Shown: positions 33,961 through 45,250 of the stretch, piece by piece
Layout of the letters: every line of letters begins with the position of its first letter
Position numbering within the stretch: the first letter of the stretch is position 1
Assembly (NCBI GenBank): GCA_037176725.1
Contig: JAZBRS010000035.1
Location: 52,152,001 to 52,216,000 of the forward strand
Length of the DNA: 64,000 nt
Direction: 5' to 3'
DNA from: Posidonia oceanica
Lineage: Eukaryota; Streptophyta; Magnoliopsida; Alismatales; Posidoniaceae
Notes under the pieces: generated by a model
Databases searched by the model: none
What the model saw: only the letters and a program-made list of their open reading frames with translations
What the model was told of the DNA's origin: nothing
Made by a program: the position numbers and the translations under genes

Positions 33961-34745
33961 CTATACCTAGCTTGGAGGTAAAAACGCCTGATCTGGTGCT
34001 GGGGAGCTGCTGCAAGACAGGGGTGGCTAGTCCCTGGAGGATTTGTGGGCTTTCCAGGCATATACTCCAACTCCTCTCCAAGATAGTTGTAGGGATAGGG
34101 CTATTCTACTCACCTCTATCTCTAGGACTGACTTCTATCTTCGACTTCTGTCTTCCTTTTCTTTATGCCCTTTTATTGATCGATTTTTTTTAATTGATTT
34201 TTCTTTTGATCTTTTTCTTTTCTTCTCTCTTTTTTTTTCCTTTTTTTTGCTTTCACTCTCACTCTCGGCCTATCATTTTCTCACCCTCTAAGGGTATAGG
34301 TCCTATGAGGAGTTTGGACATTTAGCTTTGTTTTTTATTGGATGGTGGCTCCCTCTCTTGCTAGGACATCTAGGTAGTGTCAACTAAGGAGGAACAAACT
34401 TTTTCTAAAGCAGGCTAGCTATTCCGATTTTCGTCATCAGCCATGATTATTATGAATAGGGATGATTTTTGCTTTTTTATCATGAATGAGAATGATTGAA
34501 TTTTTTTGCTTTTTTTTTTTATTATCGTGAATGGAGATGATTGATTTTGATTGATTTTTTTTTTTACTAATGCTACTATAAATGCATGTTGATTTTACAT
34601 GCTGCAAAGATGCTAAAAAAAGAGGGTATGCAACACTAAGAATGTATGCAGATGCAATTTTCAAATGCATGATTGTGAAGCAATGAATGCATGGAATAAA
34701 ATAGAAAAGAAGAAAACTCTGCAAGGCAAGGATACATGCCTCAGG
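33961..34745 (-). other. A spacer between G and the integrase remnant
   Basis: Matches D at about 63340-63600 (GGTGGCTCCCTC...AGGACATCTA.GTAGT). It has a T-rich run at 34180-34265 and AT-rich phrases at 34440-34560. No gene. Confidence 0.6.
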
Positions 34746-34823
34746 TCAATGGTAGTACATCTTGAGGTAGCAAGAATTGACTGGTCCTGATTGCTCAACC
34801 TGGTCGATATCCTCAAGGATCAG
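34746..34823 (-). pseudogene. Integrase C-terminal remnant in element A
   Basis: The minus strand encodes LEDIDQVEQSGPVNSCYLK then MYYH and TGA at 34746-34748. It matches the last residues of D's integrase (LEDMDQVEQSEPVNMCYLKK). It is all that is left of A's gag-pol. At about 34823 it runs straight into tandem array 2, so the break that replaced pol lies there. Confidence 0.8.
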
Positions 34824-36372
34824 AAAGAGGATCGCTGAGCCATGAAGCTCACAAGTGATCTAAGCCATGTAGCTCAAAGGATCGGAAAGAAGATCGCTGA
34901 GCCATGAAGCTCACAGGCGATCTGAGCCATGTAGCTCAAAGGGATCTGAATGGGGATCACTGATTCATGAAGCTCACAGGCGATCTGAGCCATGTAGCTC
35001 AAAGGGATCTGAATGGAGATCGCTGAGTCATGAACCTCACAGGCGATCTGAGCCTTGTAGCTCAAAAGATCGGAAAGAGGATCGCTGAGCCATGAAACTC
35101 ACAAGCGATCTGAGCCATGTAGCTCAAAGGGATCTGAATGGGGATCACTGAGCCATGAAGCTCACAGGCGATCTGAGCCATGTAGCTCAAAGGGATCTGA
35201 TTGAGGATCGCTGAGCCATGAAGTTCACAGGCGATCTGAGCCATGTAGCTCAAAGGGATCTGAATGAGGATCGTTGAGCCATGAAGCTCACAGGCGATCT
35301 GAGCCATGTAGCCCAAAGAATCAGAAAGAGGATCGCTGAGCCATGAAGCTCACAGGTGATCTAAGCCATGTAGCTCAAAGGTGATCTAAGCCATGTAGCT
35401 CAAAGGATCATAAAGAAGATCGCTGAGCCATGAAGCTCACAAGCGATCTGAGCCATGTAGCTCAAAAGATCGAAAAGAGGATCGTTGTGCCATGAAGCTC
35501 ACAGGTGATCTGAGCCATGTAGCTCAAAAGATCAAAAAGAGGATCACTGAGCCATGAAGCTCACAGGCGATCTAAGGCATGTAGCTCAAAGGAATCTGAA
35601 TGGGGATCGCTGAGCCATGAAGCTCACAGGCAATCTGAGCCATGTAGCTCAAAGGGATCAGAAAAAGGATCGTTGAGCCATGAAGCTCACAGGCGATCTG
35701 AGCCATGTAACTCAAAGGGATCTGAATGGGGATCGCTAAGCCAAGAAGCTCACAGGTGATCTGAGTCATGTAGCTCAAAAGATTGGAAATAGGATCGCTG
35801 AGCCATGAAGCCCACAGGCGATCTGAGGCATCTAGCTCAAAGGGATCTGAATGGGGATCACTGAGCCATGAAGCTCACAGGCGATCTGAGCCATGTAGCT
35901 AAAAGGGATCTGAATGGGGATCGCTGAGCCATGAAGCTCACAGGCGATCTGAGCCATGTAGCTCGAAAGATCAGAAAGAGGATCGCTGAGCCGTGAAGCT
36001 CACAGGCAATCTAAACCATGTAGCTCAAAAGATCTGAATGGGGATCGTTGAGGCATGAAGCTCACAGGCGATCTGAACCATGTAGCTCAAAAGATCGGAA
36101 AGAGGATCGCTGAGCCATGAAGCCCACAGGCGATCTAAGCCATGAAGCCCACAGGCGATCTGAGCCATATAGCTCAAAGGGATCTGAATGGGGATTGCTG
36201 AGCCATGAAGCTCACAGGCGATCTGAGCCATGTAGCTCAAAAGATCGAAAAGAGGATCGCTGAACCATGAAGCTCACAAGCGATCTGAGCCATGTAGCTC
36301 AAAGAGATCTGATTGAGGATCGTTGAGCTATGAAGCTCACAAGCGATTTGAGCCATGTAGCTCAAAGGGATC
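34824..36372. repeat. Tandem array 2 of element A, 63-bp period
   Basis: About 24 copies of a 63-bp unit: GATCGCTGAGCCATGAAGCT then CACAGGCGATC, TGAGCCATGTAGCTCA and AAGGGATCTGAATGGG. Each unit has two dyads, TGAGC-CATGAA-GCTCA and TGAGC-CATGTA-GCTCA. It is distantly related to array 1 (GATCGCTGAGCC...TAGCTC). It occupies the place where gag-pol should be. ORFs inside (MAQIACELHGS repeats) are repeat read-through. Confidence 0.9.
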
Positions 36373-36880
36373 TAGATGTGTACCACAGAGTATGCAATGT
36401 TGGTCCTACTGGGGACATATGCAAAGTGTGATGGCATGCAATGAGATGTAATGAAATGCCATGCAGTGAAATGCGATGTAATGCCGGCTGACTGGATAGA
36501 TAAGTTATCAGCTTGATGCAAATGCTGTGATGAGAGTGTTGATGCAAAGTATTACAATGTAACGCAATGTGATGGAATGATGTGCAATGAGATGTTATGA
36601 CATACAATAAGATGTAAATGATGTAATGACATGCAAAGTGATGCTGTAAGATGCCGGGAGGGGCATGATAAGTTGACGGACTCATCACCAGATGATTGGG
36701 GATTATCAGCCCAGGAGCAGGGTACCAGACAAGACTAACATGCTTGCCGTCCAGGTAGTTGGGGGTACCGGCCCGATGCTAGACAGTTTGACAGGCGTCA
36801 ACCGAGTAGTTTGGGCTACCAGCCCAGAGAGAGAAAGCAAACTGGAGCAAAGCAGGGGACGGACCTGTCAACCGAGATGC
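36373..36880 (-). other. Second copy of the A 3'-UTR-like unique part
   Basis: GTGTACCACAGAGTATGCAATG and CCTACTGGGGACATATGC parallel 29527-29590, and GAGTAGTTTGGGCTACCAGC near 36804 parallels 29994. ATG/GATG-rich filler lies between. So A holds two 3'-UTR-like modules, one in place and one where pol was. Confidence 0.6.
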
Positions 36881-37915
36881 TGTCGGTGACACAGACGTGG
36901 GGCAAATCAATGAATTTGTTGACCGAGATGCAGTCGATGACAAAACACGGAGCAGAAAGGCGAGTTTGTCTACCGAGACGCAGTCGGTGATAAAATGCGG
37001 AGCAGGATAGCGATTTTATCTACCACAATGCAGTCAGTGACAAAACGCAGAGCTGGATAGTGAGTTTGTCTACCAAGATGCAGTCGGTGACAAAACGCAA
37101 AGTTGGATAGTGAGTTCATCTACCGAGACGCAGTCGGTGACAAAACGCAAAGCTAGAAGGCAAGTTTGTCATCCGGGACGCAACCGGAGACAAACCGCAA
37201 GGTAGGATAGCGAATTTGTCATCCGAGACGCAATCGGAGACAAAGCGCAGGATAGGATAGCGAATTTGTCATCTAGGATGCAACCGGAGACAAAAACGCA
37301 AGGCAGGATAGCGAATTTGTCGTCCGGGACGCAACTGGAGACAAATCGCAAGGCAAGATAGTGAATTTGTCATCCGGGACGCAACCGGAGACAAAGATGC
37401 AAGGCAAAATAGCGAATTTGTCAGCCGGGATGCAACCGGAGACAAAGACGCAAGGTGGGATAGCGAATTTGTCATCTAGGATGCAACCGAAGACAAACCG
37501 CAAGGCAAGATATCGAATTTGCCATCCGGAATGCAATCGGAGACAAAGATGCAAGGCAAAATAGCGAATTTGTCATCCAGGATGCAACCAGAGACAAAGT
37601 TGCAAGGTAGGATAGCGAATTTGTCATCCGAGACGCAACCGGAGACAAACCGTAAGGCAAGATAGCAAATTTGCCATTTGGGACGCAACCGGAGACAAAG
37701 ACACAAGGCAGGATAGCGAATTTGTCATCCAGGACGCAACCGGAGACAAGCCGCAAGGCAAGATAGCGAATTTGTCATCTGGAACGCAACCGGAGACAAA
37801 GATGCAAGGCAAAAATAGCGAATTTGTCATCCAAGACATAACCGCAGACAAAGACGCAAGGCAAGATAGTGAATTTGTCATCCGGGATGCAACCGGAGAC
37901 AAACCGCAAGGCAAG
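36881..37915. repeat. Tandem array 3 of element A, about 51-bp period, strong hairpin units
   Basis: About 20 units in two variants. At 36881-37160: TTTGTC-T-ACCGA, loop GACGCAG, TCGGT-GACAAA. At 37160-37915: TTTGTC-A-TCCGG, loop GACGCAA, CCGGA-GACAAA. Spacers are ACGCAAGGCAGGATAGCGAA-like. The stem arms are 10-12 bp and the inner five pairs change on both sides between variants. ORFs in the array are read-through and are not called. Confidence 0.88.
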
Positions 37916-38546
37916 ATACCTAAGGACAAACAAGATGCCCCAGGCATCGAGGGAATGATACCAAAGAGCAGCTGACATGCCTCTAGTATGATCATTCATG
38001 CAAGTATGCTTGATGTCTTTTACTTGATTTTTTTATTAACCAAGGGGATGAATGTGAATGTATAACTCTAGTTTTGCCTAAGGTACATTCTTATTTGTCC
38101 TTTCATTTTCCCCATTTTTTATTTTTGTTTTTTTGTTTTTCTTTTGTTTTTTTTTATTTTGTTTTTTTTATTAAACCATGGGGGAAAGCAATCATGTCTC
38201 TAATTATCCCTAGGCTTAATTTGCAAAAAGGGAAGAAAACATCCAAATATGGCATGTAAACATCAAATATCATGTCAAAAAGCATGTGCATGGCATGTGC
38301 TAATGTTGTGACATGGTTTGTGAAAAGAAAAACACTCAACACATCCGAAAGGCATGTATAACATGGCATGGCATATGATAGGCATGGTAAGCATGTGTAA
38401 AGTAGGCGCATAGACATGGCATAAAGCATGATATAAGAGCATGGATAACAAGGCAAGCAAGTAAAGCAAACACATGCAAGTAATCATACAAACAGGAGAA
38501 AGCCACTAAGTGGAAAGACGAAAACAAAAGCTGCTGTATGGTTATC
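37916..38546 (-). other. Element A 5' leader
   Basis: Reverse-complement homologous to E's leader (46766-47250): shared phrases include GCCACTAAGTGG, CATGGCATGTGCTAATGTTG and CCATGGGGGAAAGCAATCATG. It begins with the phrase AGATGCCCCAGGCATCGAGG. No gene. Confidence 0.7.
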
Positions 38547-38563
38547 CCCAGTGGAGTCGCCAG
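38547..38563 (-). other. Primer-binding site of element A
   Basis: Five bases (GAAAC) inside the 5' LTR the minus strand reads TGGCGACTCCACTGGGG. This is the TGGCGACTC-type site typical of Ogre-like elements, usually attributed to an arginine tRNA. Confidence 0.8.
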
Positions 38564-39426
38564 TTTCTGTAACCATGCGACCGAACGGCTCGAACATGCC
38601 GATTCGTTGGTCACGGCCAAAAAAGATGTAAAAAATGGGCAAAAGCTGAAGAAAGGAAAACAAAATGTGGGAGTCACCACCTAGTCTATTTTGGAATCCA
38701 GAAAGACGAGGAAAACCGGAAAACATGTAAAATGATAAAAAATGTAAAGGATATGACACAAGCTCATTACGGGCCAGAGATCGGGGAAGGACACCTATTA
38801 CGCATGGGGAAGGTGTTAGGCACCCCCATGCGGCCGAGAGAATCGGTCTTTCTAGGCTATTCCGCTCATTTGTGGCTAAATGTAGGCGACGATGCCCTTT
38901 AATGTACGCCCGAGGGCGATTATGCCATGCCAAGTGAAACATACTATATGCCTTTAAAAATATGTTGAATGCCTTTGAAATATGCCAAGAGTGAAAACTA
39001 TATATCCCAAAACACTATAGACATGCAAATCATTCTGGATGATCAAAATTAAAACAAACATATCCGAAAACGATGTTGGAAAGCTTTGAAACAGGGTTAA
39101 GTCTACTAGAAGTGTTGGACACTGGGATGCACAACGTCTAACGTTAGACGCATAAATCCCAACGTCCAACACAGAGAGTTCAAAAATAAAAATATGCCCT
39201 ATCTAGGAAATAAATAACATGCTCAGATCCTAGAAACCATGAAGATCAACTGAAATATGATGTAAATCAAGATAGGCCTTCCAACTCCACGTTCAACATT
39301 GTGGGTAAAAATCTCAATGAAATGAACATATCTTTTCTAATGAATAATGAAAAATAAGGAAATTGAAAACAGAAGTGTTGGATGCTGTGATATCCAGCGT
39401 CCAACGTAAGACGCTATAACAGCTGG

Positions 39427-42400
39427 TGTAGACACCCCATTTTTTGGCTTCAAGTTAATTGGCTCTTCTCAGGTGGCTTCAAAACCCTCTCAAAATCCTA
39501 ACCCAAAAAACCATCCAAAAATCCTAGAAAACCTAGGTAAAACAATCCTAAAATCCCCTCAAAACCCTAAACCAAAACCTATCTCAAACCTAAACCCTAA
39601 ATCCTTCCAAAACCCTTCAAAAATCCCACTTAAAATCATAGAAAACCCTAGATTAAACCTTAGGTCAAATCCTAGAAATCCTAGGTCACACACCCACACA
39701 AAACCCCTCCAAATTCAGGCCATTATCCTTCCTATCTCTCTTCATTATCCTTTTCTCTCTCTTCATTATCCTTCTCTCTCCTGATTATTCTTTTCTCTCT
39801 CCTCTTTATTCTTCTTCTCTTTCTCCTTCTTTTCTCCTCTTTCTCTCCTCTTTTCTTGCTTTCCAATGGGCCCACCCTATTCTTGCTCCTCCCCACTTAT
39901 TCTCCTTTCTTCTCTTTATTTTATCTTTATTTTATTTTATCCCATGTTATTTGATCTTTAATTTCTTTTCTTCCCTTCCCTTCTTTCTTTCTTTCTCCCA
40001 TCCTTTCTTTCTTTCTTTCCCTCTCTCTTTCTTTCTTTCTTTTCTTTTTTCCACACTAAACCCTAAACTCCAACCAAAACCAAATCCAAAACCAAAAAAC
40101 CCTAAACCCTAGGATTCACAAAACCCTAGAAAGCCCACTTCCAAACCCAATTTCAAAACCCTAAACCTCAAAATCCTAATCCAAGTCCAAATCCCATTTT
40201 AAATACCATTTAAATCAAATCTCATTCCAAAATCAAAACCTAATCTCATTCAAACCTTAATACCAAACCCAAATTCTATTCCCTTTTTTATTTTTCTTTT
40301 TCCTCCCTCCTTTCTTTTTTTCTCTTTCTCTTTTTTTTTTTTCTTCCTTTCTCCTTCTTTTCCTTTTATTTTCTCATCTTTTTTTTCTACTCTTCCCAAC
40401 TGTCCGACTCCTCCTTCCTCTTCCCACTCACACCTCACCCACCAACAGCCATGACCCTCCAGTGCCCCTCCACCTTGCCGTTACACCAAGGCCCTTAACT
40501 CCTCCCACACCAACACAACCCCTTGGCCTTCACTCCAAGCGATAACAGCCACCTCTTGGTCATCAACAGGATAATTCACACTCACTCGACCTCCAGGGGA
40601 ACTCTCTTCCAAGCTCTCTGGACATCACACTCAACCTCCCATTCTCCTCCCAACATCCCAAATCCACCCAAACAACCGGAGAACCACCCGAAGACCCACT
40701 CCTTTCTTCCTTCTTCCCACACAGCAACCCAACTCCGGCAACTACCAACGCAGACCATCCCAAGCGTAACCACAACCTTCCCTCAGCCTCCACGAACCCC
40801 TGGCCATCTCCACCAAGCCACCACGAACCCACCTGCAAGGGCCATCGCCGATGAGAGCCACAGACAGAGAGAAGGAAAAAACTAGAAAAACCACAGAACT
40901 TCCACGAGCTTGCCGAACGTCCCCGTGCGCTCCAACAGGTAACCGAACCTCCCCCTAGCACCGCCTCGCTCCCCTCTTCCTCCTCATATATTTTTTTTCG
41001 CGTTTCGAGCCCTGGTGCGTCGCCAGCACCTCGCCGGAGTTGCCTTCTTTCTCGACACCGACCGCCGGTGCAACGTCGTGTAGCACCGTGCCACGCTGCC
41101 CGCTGCTCCGCCGAGCCCCGCCGAGCCTCACCGCGCCTTCGCCAGTCCGAGCCATGCCTCCCCGAGCACCACCCATGCCGTGCCGCCCCCTGGAGCGCCG
41201 GACAGAGCCTCCCCCGGCGAGCTGCGGCAACTGGCACTATTCATCCACATTATTTAAAAGCCATTAGTTAGGTTTTGCTTTATTTTGTTTTAACTTATTA
41301 AGTTTACCATTACATTGCATTCAGTTCTTTTAAGTTTATTTTATTACGTTTAGGTCCAGTCAGTAGTTGAATTTCATTTAATTTCATTTTAAAACCATAT
41401 CACATTGAAATAAAACCCAAAAATATGTTGTATTCTCACACAAGTGCAGCCAGTTGTTAAGTTTTATTTAAATTCATTTTAAAACCATATTGCATTGTTA
41501 AAAAGCCCAAAAATATGTTTTATTTACTTATTAGTCCAATTTGTTGATAAGTTTTATTGAATTCTCTGTTTGAATCATATTAAATTGCCAAAAAACCCAA
41601 AAAATACCTTATTTGCAGTTGAGTCCTGTACAATATCAGATATCATTTAATCTTTGTTTTTTTATTATTTATCTTATTAACTTTTAGTCCTGTAGTTTTG
41701 TTTATTTACATGCAGGTCTAGCCCAGGTATGTTTTTATTTTATTTAACTTTGTTAATTTATCTTTTTATCTGTAAGTTTATTTTTTACTGCATGCAGGTC
41801 CAATCCAGGTTAGCTTTCTATTTAATTTTCTTTTTAACTTTTACAATTTAGTCCTTTATGTTTAGTTTATTTACAATCAGATCTTGTTTATTTTGTTTAA
41901 TTCATTTTAGAGTTTCAGAAGATTGTCTTTTTTTAATTTGTTAGTTTGCTTTTATTGCAAGTAGGTCCATATGTGGTGTTTATTATGTTTTCTTTCTTTA
42001 CTATTAGAACCTTCTTTTATTTTTATTGCATCCAAGTCCTTTTAGTTTTCATTTCATTAAATAGTTTTCAAATCATGCTTCTTATCATATTTGCATATCC
42101 ATACATCTCATTTTAATTCCTTTGTAAATATCATGGCATTACATTTTAGATCATGCATTTTAACATATTTGCATATTCATCCAACATATTTGCATATTTA
42201 CCCATGCATCTCATTTTAATTCTTTTAATTATTATTGCATGTTAGCACATTTGCATATAAGTCCAATGCATGTTTTAGCTTTCCTTCAGAACTTTAATGC
42301 ATTACATTTTAGTCCTGCATATTGTTATATTTGCATTTAGGTCCATGCATTTCATTTAATTCTCATTTTAACCCTACACATTAGTTTAATTACAACTTGG

Positions 42401-43738
42401 TCCATTTTGCATTTGGCATTCAATACAATATTTTAGTTTATTTGCATTTAAGTCCATTTTTGCATTGCATTACATTCCCTTTATTTTTACATTTTTAGAG
42501 TATTATTGCATTAGCATTTAACCCTGCATTATAGTTTCATCACATTTAAGTCCATTTTGCATTACATTTGTTTAATACATCCTTTTAGAGTCATTTTGCA
42601 TTAGCATTTAAGCCACCATTTCATTACTTATTACATTTAGGTCCTTCATACATTACACTTCATTTAAATAGTTTTCACAACCACATTGCATTCACAACAT
42701 TTACAGTTAATTCCAATAACTTTGCATAATTGCATTTAGGTCCATTTTCATGCATTTTATCATTTAAGCAAGCATCTACATCATTTTGCATCTTGTAAAC
42801 TTGCATAATTACATTTAGGCCCATTTACATGCATTTAATCATTTAAATAAACATTCAAATCACCTTGCATTTATTTTAATCACATATTAGTCCTCACATT
42901 TACTATGATTGCATTTTAGTCCATGCATTCATTCTAATTACATTTTAGCCCCTGCACTCTAGTCTGACACACATGGCATCTTACATTTTAGTCCCTACAT
43001 TGTGTTAATTTATATTTAGACCCCTACATCTAACATAATTGCAGTTAGGCCCCTTTGCATTTATTTTAATTGCATTTAGCCCTTGCATCCACTTAAATTG
43101 CACATAGACCCATGCATGCATTCACACTTTGTCCCACTATGCATATAAACCCCGTAGTTTCCCTGAATTGCACTTAGGTCCCTGCATTTGCATTCTTACA
43201 TACATTACATCCCCATGTCCTTGCATTTAACTCTGTTGCACCCTTTCCAGCATTGTCATCCTCATTACGTATAGGATATCTTGCATTATGCACACACATA
43301 GGATACATATTTATTTTCGTACATACATCATGGCATTTAAGCATACATTTGAGGCATATTTTCAAAGGCATAAGCATGAGTTCAAACATAGCATATCATA
43401 TCGCCCTCGGGCGTACAGTAATTGCAATATTGCAAACATTAACCACAAATAAGCGGATTAGCCCAGAAAGACCGATTTTTCAGGCGCACGGGGGTGCCTA
43501 ACACCTTCCCCATGCGTAATAGGAATCCTTGCCCAATCTCTGGCCCGCATTGACCTTGTGTCATATCTTTTGTTCTCATATCTTTCCGGTTTTCCTTGTC
43601 TCCCGACTTTGCAAATAGACTAGGTGGCGACTCCGAATTTTGTTTCTTTTCTTCAGCTTTCGCCATTTTTACTTCTTTTGCCGTGACCCACGATTTGGCT
43701 CGTTTCATTCTTTCGAGCCGTTCGGTCGCATGGCTACA
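39427..43738 (+). mobile_element. Solo LTR C, Tat/Ogre-like, 4.3 kb
   Basis: TGTAGACACCCCATTTTTTGG...CGGTCGCATGGCTACA with perfect GCTGG duplications at 39422-39426 and 43739-43743. No PBS, PPT or coding domain lies inside, and the ends match LTR ends of A/E, so it is a solo LTR. Layout: CCTAAA-rich start, TC-rich run to 40400, GC-rich block 40440-41260, then about 2.1 kb of T-rich sequence in which GCATTTAGGTCCATTTTGCA-like phrases recur (41630-43200), the conserved core block (43402-43560) and the PBS-like decamer (43625). ORFs in the GC-rich block have no domain. Confidence 0.88.
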
Positions 43739-44848
43739 GCTGGCATCTTACAGCTTGTAATAGATTTCAAGGAAAAACTCAGGGAAGAAAACATATTTTT
43801 AATTTAAATGCTGTTATAAAAGAAACATGATTGAGATAAAATAAAAAAAGAACAGACTGTATGTAGCATGGATAAATCAACTGAAGATGTATAAAACATT
43901 TCTGTAAACAAAAATATACAGAAATAAATATCAAGACGTTGGACACTGGCCATGTTAGCGTCCAACGTTGGACGCCCCAGACTAAGCGTCCAACACACTG
44001 ACAAAGCATTCAATCTGTAAATCCATTCTAATCGGATCGAAACGAAACAAAAAGTATTCACCAAGCAAGAGTAGACATTAACGAGCATAAACATGCAATT
44101 ATTATAAAAAAAAAATGGATGAATAAATCGTCCTCCCCACCTCCACTTGCCTCTCACCGGAATCCGGTGAGTTCTCCGGCCATTTGAGGACCGAGGAGCT
44201 CACGGAGCTCAACTATGGCTCATCGTGGAGGTTCAGGAAGGTCATGAGGGACCTTGGGATGGAAGTAATGGGGGGATGGATTCTCGACCAAGCTCAATGG
44301 CCGGCGGCCTCACTTGACCAGAACCCATCACCAGAAAACAAAAATATGGCTAACAGAGGTATATCAGAAGCTAAACTTCACGTAGCATGCATTGAAATTA
44401 GTATTCACAATACAAGGAATGAAATTTTATGCTAAAGGAAGGAGTGCACTTACCTGTTTCGGTGTTTGGTGTGGCTTCCCCAGCATCGGCAGCTTTCTCG
44501 ACGGATATTATGGTGGCTCAAGCGGCGGTGAGTGGCTGGGTAGGTCTGGTTGTGTCTCAAGAGGCTTGAGATGGCTGGAGGTGTGAGAATTCGAGGGGTA
44601 TGTGGGTTGTTTTTGCTTTGAAAACTCACAGAAAATGGGTGCCTCCCCTGAAAATGAAGAAGAAAAAACCTTTTATCTGGCTGCATGGGCATGTAACGTG
44701 GGAATTGGAAACGGAGGGTCTACACAAGGTCGGAAATGTGTCTTGGACAGAGGGCACAAAGGGATTTGCACTTGGGAGTCGTTTGGGATTCCAAAATCAA
44801 ACTCTGTCAGTCCTGGTGCGTTGGACGCCTACCTGGGCGGCGTCCAAC

Positions 44849-44877
44849 GTAGGACGCTACCAAAGGTAGCGTCCTAC
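44849..44877. repeat. Perfect 13-bp-arm hairpin in A's 5' LTR
   Basis: GTAGGACGCTACC, loop AAA, GGTAGCGTCCTAC. It is the second hairpin of a paired-arm module; the first is GTTGGACGC / GCGTCCAAC at about 44819-44849. The left LTR copy (about 4949-4970) has the same structure with two decayed positions. Confidence 0.75.
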
Positions 44878-45250
44878 ACCCCAAGGAGCTGAAAGGTGTT
44901 AGACGTTGGATTCCCTGCGTCTTACATAAAACACGGGCATATCCAGCGTCCAACGACCTAGAGAGTATTTTTGGATATTTTTTGGTGTTTTTGGTTGGAT
45001 TTATGGTTGGACTTGGGGTTGGACTTGGGTTTAGGCTTGGTTTAGGGCAAGGCTTAGGTTTAGGCTTGGTTTGGACAAGGCTTAGGTTTAGGCTTGGTTT
45101 TGGACAAGGCTTAGGTTTTGGACAAGGCTTAGGTTTAGGTTTAGTCTGGGATTGGTTTCGGGATTGGTGAATAGGTGGGGGGGCACCATAACCAAGCACA
45201 TCCTTGGGAGAAAACCGCCGACGAAGGACTACAAAATCGGGGTGTCTATA

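Larger units (their letters stand above)
2982..45250 (-). mobile_element. Element A: non-autonomous Tat/Ogre-like LTR retrotransposon, host to B, G and C
   Basis: Two LTRs of about 2.35 kb (2982-5325 and 38569-45250 minus insertion C) flank a minus-strand PPT (5326) and PBS (38547). Without B, G and C the interior is about 8.3 kb. It contains no gag, protease, RT or RNase H; only the last codons of an integrase remain (34746-34823). The space is filled by tandem arrays at 27360-29520, 30250-30546, 34824-36372 and 36881-37915. It looks like a large retrotransposon derivative mobilised in trans, presumably by relatives such as E. The LTR pair shows scattered substitutions, so it is not recent. 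Confidence 0.85.
38569..45250 (-). repeat. Element A 5' LTR, interrupted by solo LTR C
   Basis: Matches the left LTR from TGTAACCATGCGACCG (38569) to GGTGTCTATA (45250; the usual CTACA is mutated). Without C and one copy of its duplication the length is about 2365 bp. It shows the PBS-like decamer (38670, one change) and hairpin modules at 39109-39172, about 39374-39425 joined across C to 43755, 43935-43996, 44816-44880 and 44896-44957. Confidence 0.88.

Noticed and set aside
39590..40120. CCCTAAA motifs suggesting interstitial telomere repeats
   Set aside because: Copies are scattered, irregular and mixed with AAACC-rich phrases in the start of LTR C; no run of perfect heptamers.
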